This document shows, piece by piece, positions 54,420-62,868 of a stretch of 64,000 bases of DNA. The notes under the pieces are model-generated. The model saw only the letters and a list, made by a program, of their open reading frames with translations. It searched no databases and was not told where the DNA came from. Origin of the DNA: JBBSDP01 sp963754335 (lineage in GTDB: Bacteria > Planctomycetota > Phycisphaerae > Tepidisphaerales > Tepidisphaeraceae). The DNA lies in contig CAVWFQ010000003.1 of the NCBI GenBank assembly GCA_963754335.1, forward strand, positions 310,001 to 374,000. The letters run 5' to 3'. Every line of letters begins with the position of its first letter. Positions within the stretch are counted from its first letter, which is position 1. The position numbers and the translations under genes are program-made.

Positions 54420-56684
54420 ATGAATCACTCCGCTCTTCGTCTGGTCATTCCGCTTCTATTTCTCGCAGGCGCTGATCTGTTTGCCGCCAGTCCCTGGAAC
54501 GATATGGACTACGGACCGTTTATCAGCTCCTCGGTGTCGATGCATCCGCCAAAGGATGTGGAGACGTGCAAGGGAGTGACGACCAAGGCGATCACCGTCA
54601 AGGTGGGGAACAATGCATCGGTCTGTTTCGACACCAACATGCTGCGCTACGCCGGCGGATGGACCGGGGGCTGGCTGAAGCTGATGGGGACCCCGTTTGA
54701 TGGGACGCATCGTCCGCCGGAAGGGTCACGGCCGGCGCCGATCGGAACGTATGTGTTTGAAACGGCGACCAATGTGCCGGGATGGGGAAAGCCGGGAAGC
54801 GGGAGCTTCGATGATCCGCGCGATGAGCCGTATCTGCCGATGCCGGCGGATTGGGTGAAGTGGCGCGGGCTGTACGTACAGTTCGACCGCGTTATCTTCT
54901 CATATACGGTCGGGTCGTGCGGGGTGCTGGAGATGCCTGGGTACGATTCGAGTGGAAAAGACGGATCGTTTACGCGCACATTCAAGATTCGGCCGAACGC
55001 GCTTGCGATGGAGTTGCTTGTCGCCGATTCGGCAGGCGAGCTGAAGCAGTCGCAGGATCAATCCGTTGCCTCGGCGGGGCAAATCACGGCAGCGGTCGTT
55101 GGCGGACGGCTGACGAACAATTGGGAGAAAAAAGGGGACCACCTTATTCTCCGAATTCCTCCTCATTCGGAAGAAATGATCTTCAAGCTCGTGATTGGCC
55201 GTGCGGTCACCGATCTAACGAAATTCCCTGCCAATAGCGTTGACGATATCGAGCCATGGACGCATGGTAAGGCACAGCGCTATCCGCAGACGATCGAAAC
55301 CACGGGCACGCTCGGTACCGGCGACGGCCCCTACGTTGTCGATACGCTGACCCTCCCCGACAACAATCCCTGGCATGCCTGGATGCGTGTCGGCGGGTTC
55401 GATTTCTTCCCGGACGGCAAGCACGCCGCCGTCTGCACCTGGAGCGGCGACGTCTGGCTCGTCTCAGGCATTGACGACAAACTCGATCATCTCATCTGGA
55501 AGCGATACGCGACCGGCTTATTTCAACCATTGGGGATGAAGATCGTCGATGGCGCGATTTATGTGCTCGGGCGCGATCAGGTCACGATCCTGCGCGACCC
55601 CGATGGGATTGGCGAGGCGACCTTTTACGAAAACTTCAATAACGATATTTCGGTTACGCCTAATTTCCACGAATTTGTTTTCGACTTGCAACAGGCGCCG
55701 GACGGGAGTTTCTTTTTTACCAAGGGTTCGCCGCTGCTCGGGACGGATTTCTTCGACCCGATCGGCAGGCATAACGGGTGCGTGCTGCACCTGTCGAAGG
55801 ACGGGAAAAACCTGGAGATTTTCGCGACCGGCCTGCGTGCGCCTAACGGAACTGGAATGGGGCCGCATGGTGAAGTCACCTGTTCCGACAACCAGGGAAT
55901 CTGGACGCCGGTCGATCGCGTGAACCTCGTCAAGAAGGGAATGTTTCTCGGATGCATCGGATCGGCGCATCGCACTCCGCCGCCGACTGATTACGACAAG
56001 CCCCTCTTCTGGGTTCCGTATCCCAATCCGGACAATTCCGGCGGGGGTCAGGCCTGGGTGACGAGCGACAAATGGGGCCCGTTCGAAGGAGACATGCTCT
56101 ATACCTCGTATGGCCAATGCCGGCTCTTTCATGTCGTGCAGGAAGAAGTGGAAGGCCAGCCGCAAGGGGGGATCGTCCTGTTTCCGCTGAAGTTCGCGAC
56201 CGGCATCATGCGGGCGCGATTCAACCCCGTTGACGGCCAGCTCTACGTCGGCGGATTGCGCGGATGGCAAACGACCGGCGGCCATGACGGAGCGTTCCAG
56301 CGCGTTCGCTATACCGGCAAACCCGTGCGCGACGTGAAGTCGCTGCACATCACGCCGACCGGCGTCGATATCACCTTCACGGTTCCGCTCGATCGCGAAT
56401 CGGCGACCGATACGCAAAATTATTCGGCGCAGTGGTGGAACTATCGGTGGACCAAGGCATACGGCTCTGCCGAGTATAAAGTCTCCGATCCGAACCAGGT
56501 CGGTCGCGACACGCTCGACATCAAAACTGCGACGCTTTCCGCGGATGGCAAGACCGTCTCGCTCGGAATTGCGGGGTTGCATCAGGTGATGCAGATGGCA
56601 ATCAAGTTCCGCGTCGATGCGGCGGATAAGACGCCGATCGAGTTGGAGATCGATCACACGATTAATAAGGTTCCGGGTCAATAG
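54420..56684 (+). CDS. Exported DUF6797 protein with beta-propeller
   Basis: 754 residues with a signal peptide (LVIPLLFLAGADLFA). The mature N-terminus, WNDMDYGPFISSSVSM, is the DUF6797 signature. The middle and C-terminal parts (FDFFPDGKHAAVCTWSGDVW; FATGLRAPNGTGMGPHGEVT; VGGLRGWQTTGGHDG) resemble PQQ-dependent sugar dehydrogenase or SMP-30-like propellers found in planctomycete secreted oxidoreductases. No c-type haem CxxCH motif is seen. Probably acts on polysaccharide degradation products outside the cytoplasm, by analogy only. Confidence 0.85.
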   Translation: MNHSALRLVIPLLFLAGADLFAASPWNDMDYGPFISSSVSMHPPKDVETCKGVTTKAITVKVGNNASVCFDTNMLRYAGGWTGGWLKLMGTPFDGTHRPPEGSRPAPIGTYVFETATNVPGWGKPGSGSFDDPRDEPYLPMPADWVKWRGLYVQFDRVIFSYTVGSCGVLEMPGYDSSGKDGSFTRTFKIRPNALAMELLVADSAGELKQSQDQSVASAGQITAAVVGGRLTNNWEKKGDHLILRIPPHSEEMIFKLVIGRAVTDLTKFPANSVDDIEPWTHGKAQRYPQTIETTGTLGTGDGPYVVDTLTLPDNNPWHAWMRVGGFDFFPDGKHAAVCTWSGDVWLVSGIDDKLDHLIWKRYATGLFQPLGMKIVDGAIYVLGRDQVTILRDPDGIGEATFYENFNNDISVTPNFHEFVFDLQQAPDGSFFFTKGSPLLGTDFFDPIGRHNGCVLHLSKDGKNLEIFATGLRAPNGTGMGPHGEVTCSDNQGIWTPVDRVNLVKKGMFLGCIGSAHRTPPPTDYDKPLFWVPYPNPDNSGGGQAWVTSDKWGPFEGDMLYTSYGQCRLFHVVQEEVEGQPQGGIVLFPLKFATGIMRARFNPVDGQLYVGGLRGWQTTGGHDGAFQRVRYTGKPVRDVKSLHITPTGVDITFTVPLDRESATDTQNYSAQWWNYRWTKAYGSAEYKVSDPNQVGRDTLDIKTATLSADGKTVSLGIAGLHQVMQMAIKFRVDAADKTPIELEIDHTINKVPGQ

Positions 56685-56714
56685 GGGGCGGTCAGGTTCG
56701 CGGCGGCGGCGATT

Positions 56715-56732
56715 CGCGAAGCCGCAAGCGGC
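56715..56732. repeat. REP-like 18-mer, third copy
   Basis: CGCGAAGCCGCAAGCGGC, identical to 3156-3173 and inverted relative to 2977-2994. Confidence 0.5.
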
Positions 56733-56816
56733 GAAGAATTCGAAAATTGTGCGCGGCCGAGGCGCCGGTTCGGTTAAACTGTGATTCTCGCGCTCGCGCC
56801 GAGGGCGCAAGTACCG

Positions 56817-57890
56817 ATGCCGAAACCGCGACCGTTCACGGTATATGCTGGCGTTTCACTGGCGGTTTGCCTGGGCGCGGCGACGCTATGGTGTCGCAGT
56901 CACAATCACCAGGATTCGTGCCAGTACACCACGTCACCATACAAGCCGGTTCAGCATCTGCTTTCCCTTGGATCGTGCGATGGCCGGGTCTCGGTCTGCC
57001 TCAATGCTTTCTACAGTCCGAACCTTCTGATGGGCGGTGACCACGGCGAGTACGAAGATTGGGGTTGGAGGCTCAGCTCGTCGAGGATCGGTGGAGCGAA
57101 TGATCGTGAACATTGGATGACTTGGTCGCCTGACACCCGATTCGGTTTCTACGCTTCCTTTACTCACGACGAAAAGGGGGCGTACAGGGATATCTATGTT
57201 CCTTATTACTTGTTCGTCCTCGGCGGCGGCGCAGCGGCCTGTGTCTGGGGTGCTCGACGATGGCGGAGTTCCAGGGCGAACCGTCGCTCGGCCCGTGGCC
57301 TCTGTCCAAACTGCGCGTACGATCTGCGCCACGCGGGAGAAATGTCCAGAATGCGGGTGGACGCCCCGATTGCCTCAGCCGCCCGAGGTGCGGGGAAATC
57401 GGTGCGCGATTTTGGCAGCCTTGTCAATTCTTGCTCTGTTTCTTGTCGGCGCCGCAGTCCAATTCTGGCGGGCCGATTCACGCGAACATCCTTTACCAGT
57501 GCAATCGCCGGAGGCAATTGCAGGAAAGCTGACGTCGGGAATGGACGCAGCCGAATTCGAAGACCTGACTCGGGAAAAGGCGAAGCCAGCCAATGGGGTT
57601 CACTGGAAATCAGCTCGAAAGGGATCGACTACCTGCTGCGGTGCCTTGGCGATGGTGTAAACGTGATCTATACGCATCAGTCAAATCGGTTTGCGATGAA
57701 CTCCCCCAAAATGGAGACAGTGGAAGTTGTTCAGTTCAGTGATTTGCGACCTCAAATCAGCGGCGATCTGTTCGACGAGGTCAGACTCATTCACCTTTCC
57801 CCTCGGCTGTCGGATTGCGGTTCAATCCAGTTGCGCTTATTCGCGCGGTTAACGGTTTGCGCTTGGCCGGCAAGGAGAAGGCGTTGCGCA
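56817..57890 (+). CDS. Zinc-ribbon membrane protein, unknown function, frames shifted
   Basis: Start MPKPRPFTVYAGVSLAVCLG gives a first membrane helix; an outside loop and a second helix (YYLFVLGGGAAACVWGAR) follow, then a zinc ribbon LCPNCAYDLR...KCPECGWTP typical of planctomycete membrane proteins. The second Cys pair lies in another frame (57310-57590), which continues into a third helix (AILAALSILALFLVGAAVQF) and EAIAGKLTSGMDAAEFEDLT. The first frame resumes at about 57600 (GIDYLLRCLGDGVNVIYTHQ). At least two indels are needed to make one protein; alternatively two adjacent genes are fused by errors. Confidence 0.55.
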
Positions 57891-58508
57891 ATGAAGGAAT
57901 ATCAACATCTCATCAAGGGCGATTGGAATCGCGACTGGCGTTACGATCTGGACGAAGAACGAATTCTCCTGATTGCACGACTGCTGTTCGTACGGCCCGG
58001 AAATGATCCGCCTCTGGCGAGCATGGAAGATGGTTCCGCTTACGAGAATATCAAACCGAACGCAGAGTGGCCATTTCTTCCGCTTGTAGTTCAGGACGAC
58101 ATTCCATTTTGTCTCAAAGAGGAATATTTCGATGCCCCAGGCTACAAATCAGTTTCGGACGTGCTGGATTATTGCGATCGCGCCTGCTCGTTGCGCCAAA
58201 CGCCCCTCTGCCCTGACGTCTTGCCGCTCATCGCCGCCGACAGGCTATTCGGATCGGATTTATGGCGCCGCCATGTCGGCAATACCGCGGACGTCGAGCG
58301 ATTGACCTGGATGCTGCAGATTCAGGCGATGTGGGCGGTGACCGATCTGATGAAATGGCATCGCGACGAGGATTGGTCTGAACTTCAGAACATGTTACCC
58401 GAATCGAGAAGGACGATCTGGAGCCATCTACTGCATGACGACCGACTGGCCGGCGTGCATTGGGACCCTGTGGCGCAGAAGTTTGTCCGAACAGGCTCTT
58501 CCGACTGA
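57891..58508 (+). CDS. Conserved-looking hypothetical protein
   Basis: 205 residues from the ATG at 57891, in the same frame as part of the preceding gene. DEERILLIARLLFVRPGNDP and HLIKGDWNRDWRYDL suggest a helical protein; FNPVALIRAVNGLRLAGKEK, encoded just upstream in another frame, looks like its natural N-terminal extension, so the true gene probably starts before 57815 and carries a frameshift. No family assigned. The only Shine-Dalgarno-like AGGAG is 12 nt away. Confidence 0.5.
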   Translation: MKEYQHLIKGDWNRDWRYDLDEERILLIARLLFVRPGNDPPLASMEDGSAYENIKPNAEWPFLPLVVQDDIPFCLKEEYFDAPGYKSVSDVLDYCDRACSLRQTPLCPDVLPLIAADRLFGSDLWRRHVGNTADVERLTWMLQIQAMWAVTDLMKWHRDEDWSELQNMLPESRRTIWSHLLHDDRLAGVHWDPVAQKFVRTGSSD

Positions 58509-58532
58509 TTCATCAGCGTCGCCGGCGGCGGG

Positions 58533-58753
58533 CGTGTGGCGCATTCAGCGGCATTGAATTGACGTGGCACGGCTTTTCAAGCCGTGACCGCGGTACTCCG
58601 CGGTGATCGACGGTCTGCCCAGCGCTCATCTTGCGGCGGTGCAAAGTACGCTTCCCTCTTGCTGTTTTGGCCGGAGTACCGGCCAACGTGCGGGGTACCC
58701 GCACACACGGGTTGAAAACCCGTGCCACAAGACAAGCCGCCGAATCTGCCATG
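58533..58753. repeat. Dispersed 220-240 bp repeat, copy B
   Basis: Direct repeat of 15042-15281 with small indels. It contains the same hairpins and the same end GCCGCCGAATCTGCCATG. It ends about 50 bp before glgB. Confidence 0.8.
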
Positions 58754-58804
58754 TACCCACTTGCGCTCTTGACAACTCCTGCGCCCAAGCCCGATCCTGC
58801 ATCC

Positions 58805-60873
58805 ATGAATTTCCCCGTGTCGGACGGAACCGGGCTGATTGCCGGAGATCAGTGGCTCAAACCGTTTTCTGGACCGCTTAAGGCGCGGCAGTCGCATTTC
58901 AGCCAGGCGGTAAACCGGCTGCAACCGACCGGCGGATTGCTCGGGCAGATCAGCCAGGGACACAATTATTTTGGACTCAACCGCGGGAAACTCTACGACA
59001 AGCCAGGGGTCTGGTACCGCGAATGGGCGCGGCGGCGCTTCAGCTTCGCGTCATCGGCGACTTCAACAACTGGGACCGGTGGGGCCATCCGATGGTGCGG
59101 GATCAGTTCGGCGTCTGGAGTCTCTTTCTGCCCGACGACAAGTTCGGCGATCGGCTCACACACGGCAGCCGGGTGAAGGTTCACATCGTCGGCGAGGACA
59201 GCAAGGGAACCGATCGCATACCGGCCTATATCCGCCGGGCGGTGCAGGATCCGATCACGCGAGACTGGGCCGGCGTCTACTGGAATCCGCCGGAGCCATA
59301 CGCGTTTCATCACCGGCTTCCCGAACGAAAGAACGGGCTGCGCATTTACGAGGCGCACGTGGGGATGGCTCGCGAAGAGGCGAAGGTCGGCACCTACGCC
59401 GAGTTCACGCGCGATATCCTGCCGCGCATCGCGAATCTCGGATACAACGCCGTGCAGCTCATGGCGGTGCAGGAGCATCCGTATTACGGGTCGTTTGGGT
59501 ATCACGTCAGCAGTTTTTTTGCCGTCTCGTCGCGATTCGGAACGCCGGAGGAATTGAAGGCGTTGATCGACACGGCCCACGGCTTGGGGATGGACGTTTT
59601 ACTCGACCTGGTTCACAGCCACGCGGTGAAGAATCGGCTGGAGGGCCTGGGTTGGTTCGACGGCACCGACCATCAGTATTTCCACGCGGGTCCGCGCGGG
59701 CAGCACGCGGCGTGGGATTCGCTCCTGTTTGATTACGCGAAGTTTGAGGTGCAGCGACTCCTGCTCAGCAATGTCCGATACTGGCTGGAGGAATTTCATT
59801 TCGACGGATTCCGGTTCGACGGCATCACCAGCATGCTCTATCGGGATCACGGCCTGAGCCGCGCGTTCAGCAGCTATGACGATTATTTCGGCGCGAACAT
59901 CGACGAAGACGCCGTCAGCTATCTCAAGATGGCAAACGTCGTCGCGCACGCGGTCAGGCCGGGAGCGATCACAATCGCCGAGGATGTATCCGGCATGCCA
60001 GGAATGGCTCGGCCGGTCGAAGAAGGAGGGATCGGATTCGATTATCGGCTGGCGATGGGCGTGCCCGATTACTGGATCAAGATCCTCAAGGAAAAAAGCG
60101 ATGAGCAGTGGGAGCTTGGCGAGTTTATTCCACACCCTCCTCAATCGCCGCCACAAGGAAAAGCACATCGGCTATGCCGAAAGCCACGACCAGGCGCTGG
60201 TCGGCGACAAGACTATCGCGTTTCGCCTGATGGATAAGGAAATGTACTGGAACATGGACAAGGCGATCCACACGCCGGTTGTCGACCGCGGCATCGCTCT
60301 GCACAAGCTGATCCGGCTCATCACGTTCAGCCTCGCCGGCGAAGGTTACCTGAATTTCATGGGCAATGAATTCGGGCACCCGGAATGGATCGACTTTCCG
60401 CGAGAGGGGAACAACTGGTCGATGCAGTATGCACGACGCCAATGGTCGCTTGCCGACAATCCGAATCTTCATTATTCGAGTCTCAACGCATTCGATCGGG
60501 CGATGAATCTGTTGGATGAGTCTTTCAACATTCTCGAAGATCCTTTGATTGAGCGCTCATGATTCACGAAGACAACAAACTGCTGATTTATCGCCGCGGG
60601 CCGCTGGTTTTCGCCTTCAATTTCCATCCGACACAGTCTTTCGCCGAGCTGCGCATTCCGGTCCCTGATCCGACCGACTATCGATTAGCGCTGGACACCG
60701 ACGATGCACGCTTTGGAGGCTTCGGGCGCGTCGCCAGCCGGATGACCTACCCACGCGAAGGCGTCGGCATGGAAGGCCGGCAGCAGAGTGTGCGAATTTA
60801 TCTTCCCAATCGGACTGCTCAGGTGTTGGCCCCCGTGGGAGGACAGACATTCTTGTCTGTTGCGGAACAATGA
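58805..60873 (+). CDS. glgB: 1,4-alpha-glucan branching enzyme, eukaryotic-type GH13, three frameshifts
   Basis: Forms alpha-1,6 branches in glycogen. Pieces in order: carbohydrate-binding N-terminus (58805-59030, QGHNYFGLNRGKLYD), CBM48 and barrel (59030-60125; LIGDFNNW region, GYNAVQLMAVQEHPYYGSFG, nucleophile Asp in DGFRFDGITSM, acid Glu in TIAEDVSG), barrel end (60125-60558; YAESHDQALVGDK, NFMGNEFGHPEWIDFPREGN) and the C-terminal beta domain (60559-60873). Single-base changes near 59032, at the TTT 60124-60126 and near 60558 join all four to about 690 residues. The GNEFGHPEW region matches eukaryote-like branching enzymes common in planctomycetes. Confidence 0.92.
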
Positions 60874-61129
60874 GCGGAGGCGGTACTCCTCCTCCCGAAT
60901 TGTTCCGCACTTGGGGCGAATCTCGCGAACGGCGCGTTCGCCCGGGAGGCCGATGTCATCAATTCGTAATGTCGCCATTTTCATCCGGAAATGTAAAAAC
61001 CGCGGATTTACGGGGAAAAATAGCGCGCACCCCTTGAATTTCCCGGCATTTTCGCGGAAATACGTCACTTGGCCGCGGCAAAGAAACGAACTGGTCGTCC
61101 AACAATTTCTCTCGGAAGGAGCAAAAGAT

Positions 61130-61441
61130 ATGGCAGCAAAACCGGCAACAAAGAGTGAGATTCTGACAAACGTCGCCGAAGAGACTGAACTTTCCCGCAA
61201 GCAGGTCGCGTCGGTGCTCGACGCGCTGGCGGGTCAGATCAAAGGGTCGTTGTCCAAAAAGGGGCCTGGCGTGTTTGCCTTGCCTGGTCTGGTCAAGATC
61301 GTCGTGATCAACAAGCCGGCCACACCGGCCCGCAAGGGGATCAATCCGTTCACCAAATTGGAACAGATGTTCGCAGCCAAGCCGGCCCGCAAGGTCGTCA
61401 AGGTGCGGCCATTGAAGAACCTGAAAGACATGGTCAAGTAA
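61130..61441 (+). CDS. HU-family DNA-binding protein
   Basis: 103 residues from the ATG at 61130 with GGAAGGA upstream. The helical N-terminus (TKSEILTNVAEETELSRKQV) and beta-arm region are HU-like, but the usual arm motif is replaced by KPATPARKGINPFTKLEQMF and the C-terminus is lysine-rich (ARKVVKVRPLKNLKDMVK), as in planctomycete HU variants. It bends and compacts DNA. The upstream 60874-61129 has no gene and should hold its promoter; an intrinsic terminator follows at 61472. Confidence 0.9.
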   Translation: MAAKPATKSEILTNVAEETELSRKQVASVLDALAGQIKGSLSKKGPGVFALPGLVKIVVINKPATPARKGINPFTKLEQMFAAKPARKVVKVRPLKNLKDMVK

Positions 61442-61471
61442 GAGATTGCAGAGCCAACCGCGGCGACGAAT

Positions 61472-61507
61472 GGCCCCCGTCTCGTGATCGAGCCGGGGGC
61501 CGTTTTA
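61472..61507 (+). terminator. Intrinsic terminator of the HU gene
   Basis: Stem GGCCCCCG/CGGGGGCC, 14-nt loop, then GTTTTATT, 31 nt after the HU stop. Confidence 0.85.
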
Positions 61508-61552
61508 TTCAGCACGCGTTACGGGCCAAAGGTGACAGAGAAGCAAACGTTC

Positions 61553-61655
61553 GAATAAACGTTCAACATCCAACGCTCAACGTTCAACTTTCAACGAAGG
61601 GGAGTTCTTGTCGTTGAACGTTGAAAGTTGAGCGTTGGACGTTGAACGTTTATTC
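61553..61655. repeat. 44-bp imperfect inverted repeat built of CAACGTTCAA units
   Basis: Arms 61553-61596 and 61612-61655 with a 15-nt spacer; only a few mismatches. Internally each arm repeats GTTCAACA/GCTCAAC units. Lies in the gap between the HU gene and the converging HTH gene; the rest of 61656-61776 is empty. Confidence 0.7.
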
Positions 61656-61776
61656 AAATTCGAGGAATCGCTCGCCCATCCAAAAACAAAAGAGGCGCTC
61701 CGAAGAGCGGCTCTGGTCTTGCAAATTGAATCAGCATTCGCGGCACAGATGGCCCGACGATGCCTGCCGGTCCGGA

Positions 61777-62541
61777 TTAATTCCGAACTGCGGTGAGCTT
61801 CGCCGTCGTCTCACGTGCCGCGGGGTGCTTTCCCGCGTTTTTTACCTTTTCCCGCTCGACGCCGAGCGCCTCGAGATAAGCGGGTTCGGCGACATTCTTG
61901 GAGCTTCGGGCATCCCATTGGGCCGGCCCGACGCCAAGCCGCGCCCGGACGTTGGCGATGTACTTGGGACTGGTGGCATAGACCTCCGCGAGATCGCGAT
62001 TGGTCAAGCGCCAGTCCACGCCGCGCCAGCGCGACTCCGGATCGTGCGGCCGCACTCCCGCCGATCGAACAATTCGTCGTGCGATCTGGTGGGAGATCTC
62101 GGTTCCGTACTCCTCGACGATCTGTGCCACGGGCAATCCGTGCAGCCGATCGCGATTGACGGCAACGAACTGCTCGAACCGAAGCACTTCAGCTCGATGG
62201 GCGCTGGGACCCATTCCGCGTGCGGCACGAACCTGTCTTACACGCTCGCGGGAGACGCCAAGTTCCCTGGCGACTTGCGCATCGCGCATGCCCCAGTCAA
62301 CCTGATCCCATTGAGCGCTGGAGACACGGCCGCGGCGACGTCGATCCGGGAACGGATACCCGAAGGTGTCCGCCCACCGATAGACGGTCGCGTACGGCTC
62401 CTTCAGCGTGTCAGAGACCTGCTGAAGGTCGAGACCGGGCTTCAATTCAGAAAATTTCTCAAACCACCGAAGACGCGTTGGAGTGCGTTTCAGTCCGGTG
62501 GGCCACGTGAGGCGAAAACCCCCGTGCATAGGCCTACTCAA
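61777..62541 (-). CDS. Multi-HTH DNA-binding protein, unknown role
   Basis: 254 residues, Arg-rich. At least three helix-turn-helix-like units: LQQVSDTLKEPYATVYRWAD, DAQVARELGVSRERVRQVRA and NRDLAEVYATSPKYIANVRA, spaced by 45-100 residues, each preceded by a W/D pattern (DWGMRD, DWRLTN). This looks like a string of sigma-region-4 or homeodomain-type modules, as in proteins binding repeated DNA sites. The C-terminus is basic. No close family recognised; neighbouring genes give no clue. Confidence 0.65.
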   Translation of the reverse strand: MSRPMHGGFRLTWPTGLKRTPTRLRWFEKFSELKPGLDLQQVSDTLKEPYATVYRWADTFGYPFPDRRRRGRVSSAQWDQVDWGMRDAQVARELGVSRERVRQVRAARGMGPSAHRAEVLRFEQFVAVNRDRLHGLPVAQIVEEYGTEISHQIARRIVRSAGVRPHDPESRWRGVDWRLTNRDLAEVYATSPKYIANVRARLGVGPAQWDARSSKNVAEPAYLEALGVEREKVKNAGKHPAARETTAKLTAVRN

Positions 62542-62868
62542 CTTTCAGGTGACGAGAAATAGGGTACAGCCCGCCGGCACCTGACTCGCCGGGCCTCTGA
62601 AGTATTCCCCGTTCCTCTTCTTCCGCGCTTTCCTGAGCATCCGAATACACCGCTATCGACACATCGTTTGCCGCCCCCGGAAATTATTGCCCAGTTGTCG
62701 GGTATGACTGTCAACCAATTAAAGGCAAGTCAATGCTTAAAGGCAAATTCTCCTCGAAATTTTTCGGAATCCGAGTTTGCTCTTGGCATTCGCCTTAGCT
62801 TCCGGAAACTTTGTACCGCATCGGGCGTCCATAATTCCATTAATCCGTCCGAAAATCACCGGGATGAT
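62542..62868. other. Intergenic region between divergent genes
   Basis: No ORF or stable hairpin. A 10-nt direct repeat TTAAAGGCAA occurs twice at about 62718-62745. Promoters for both flanking genes are expected here. Confidence 0.4.
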
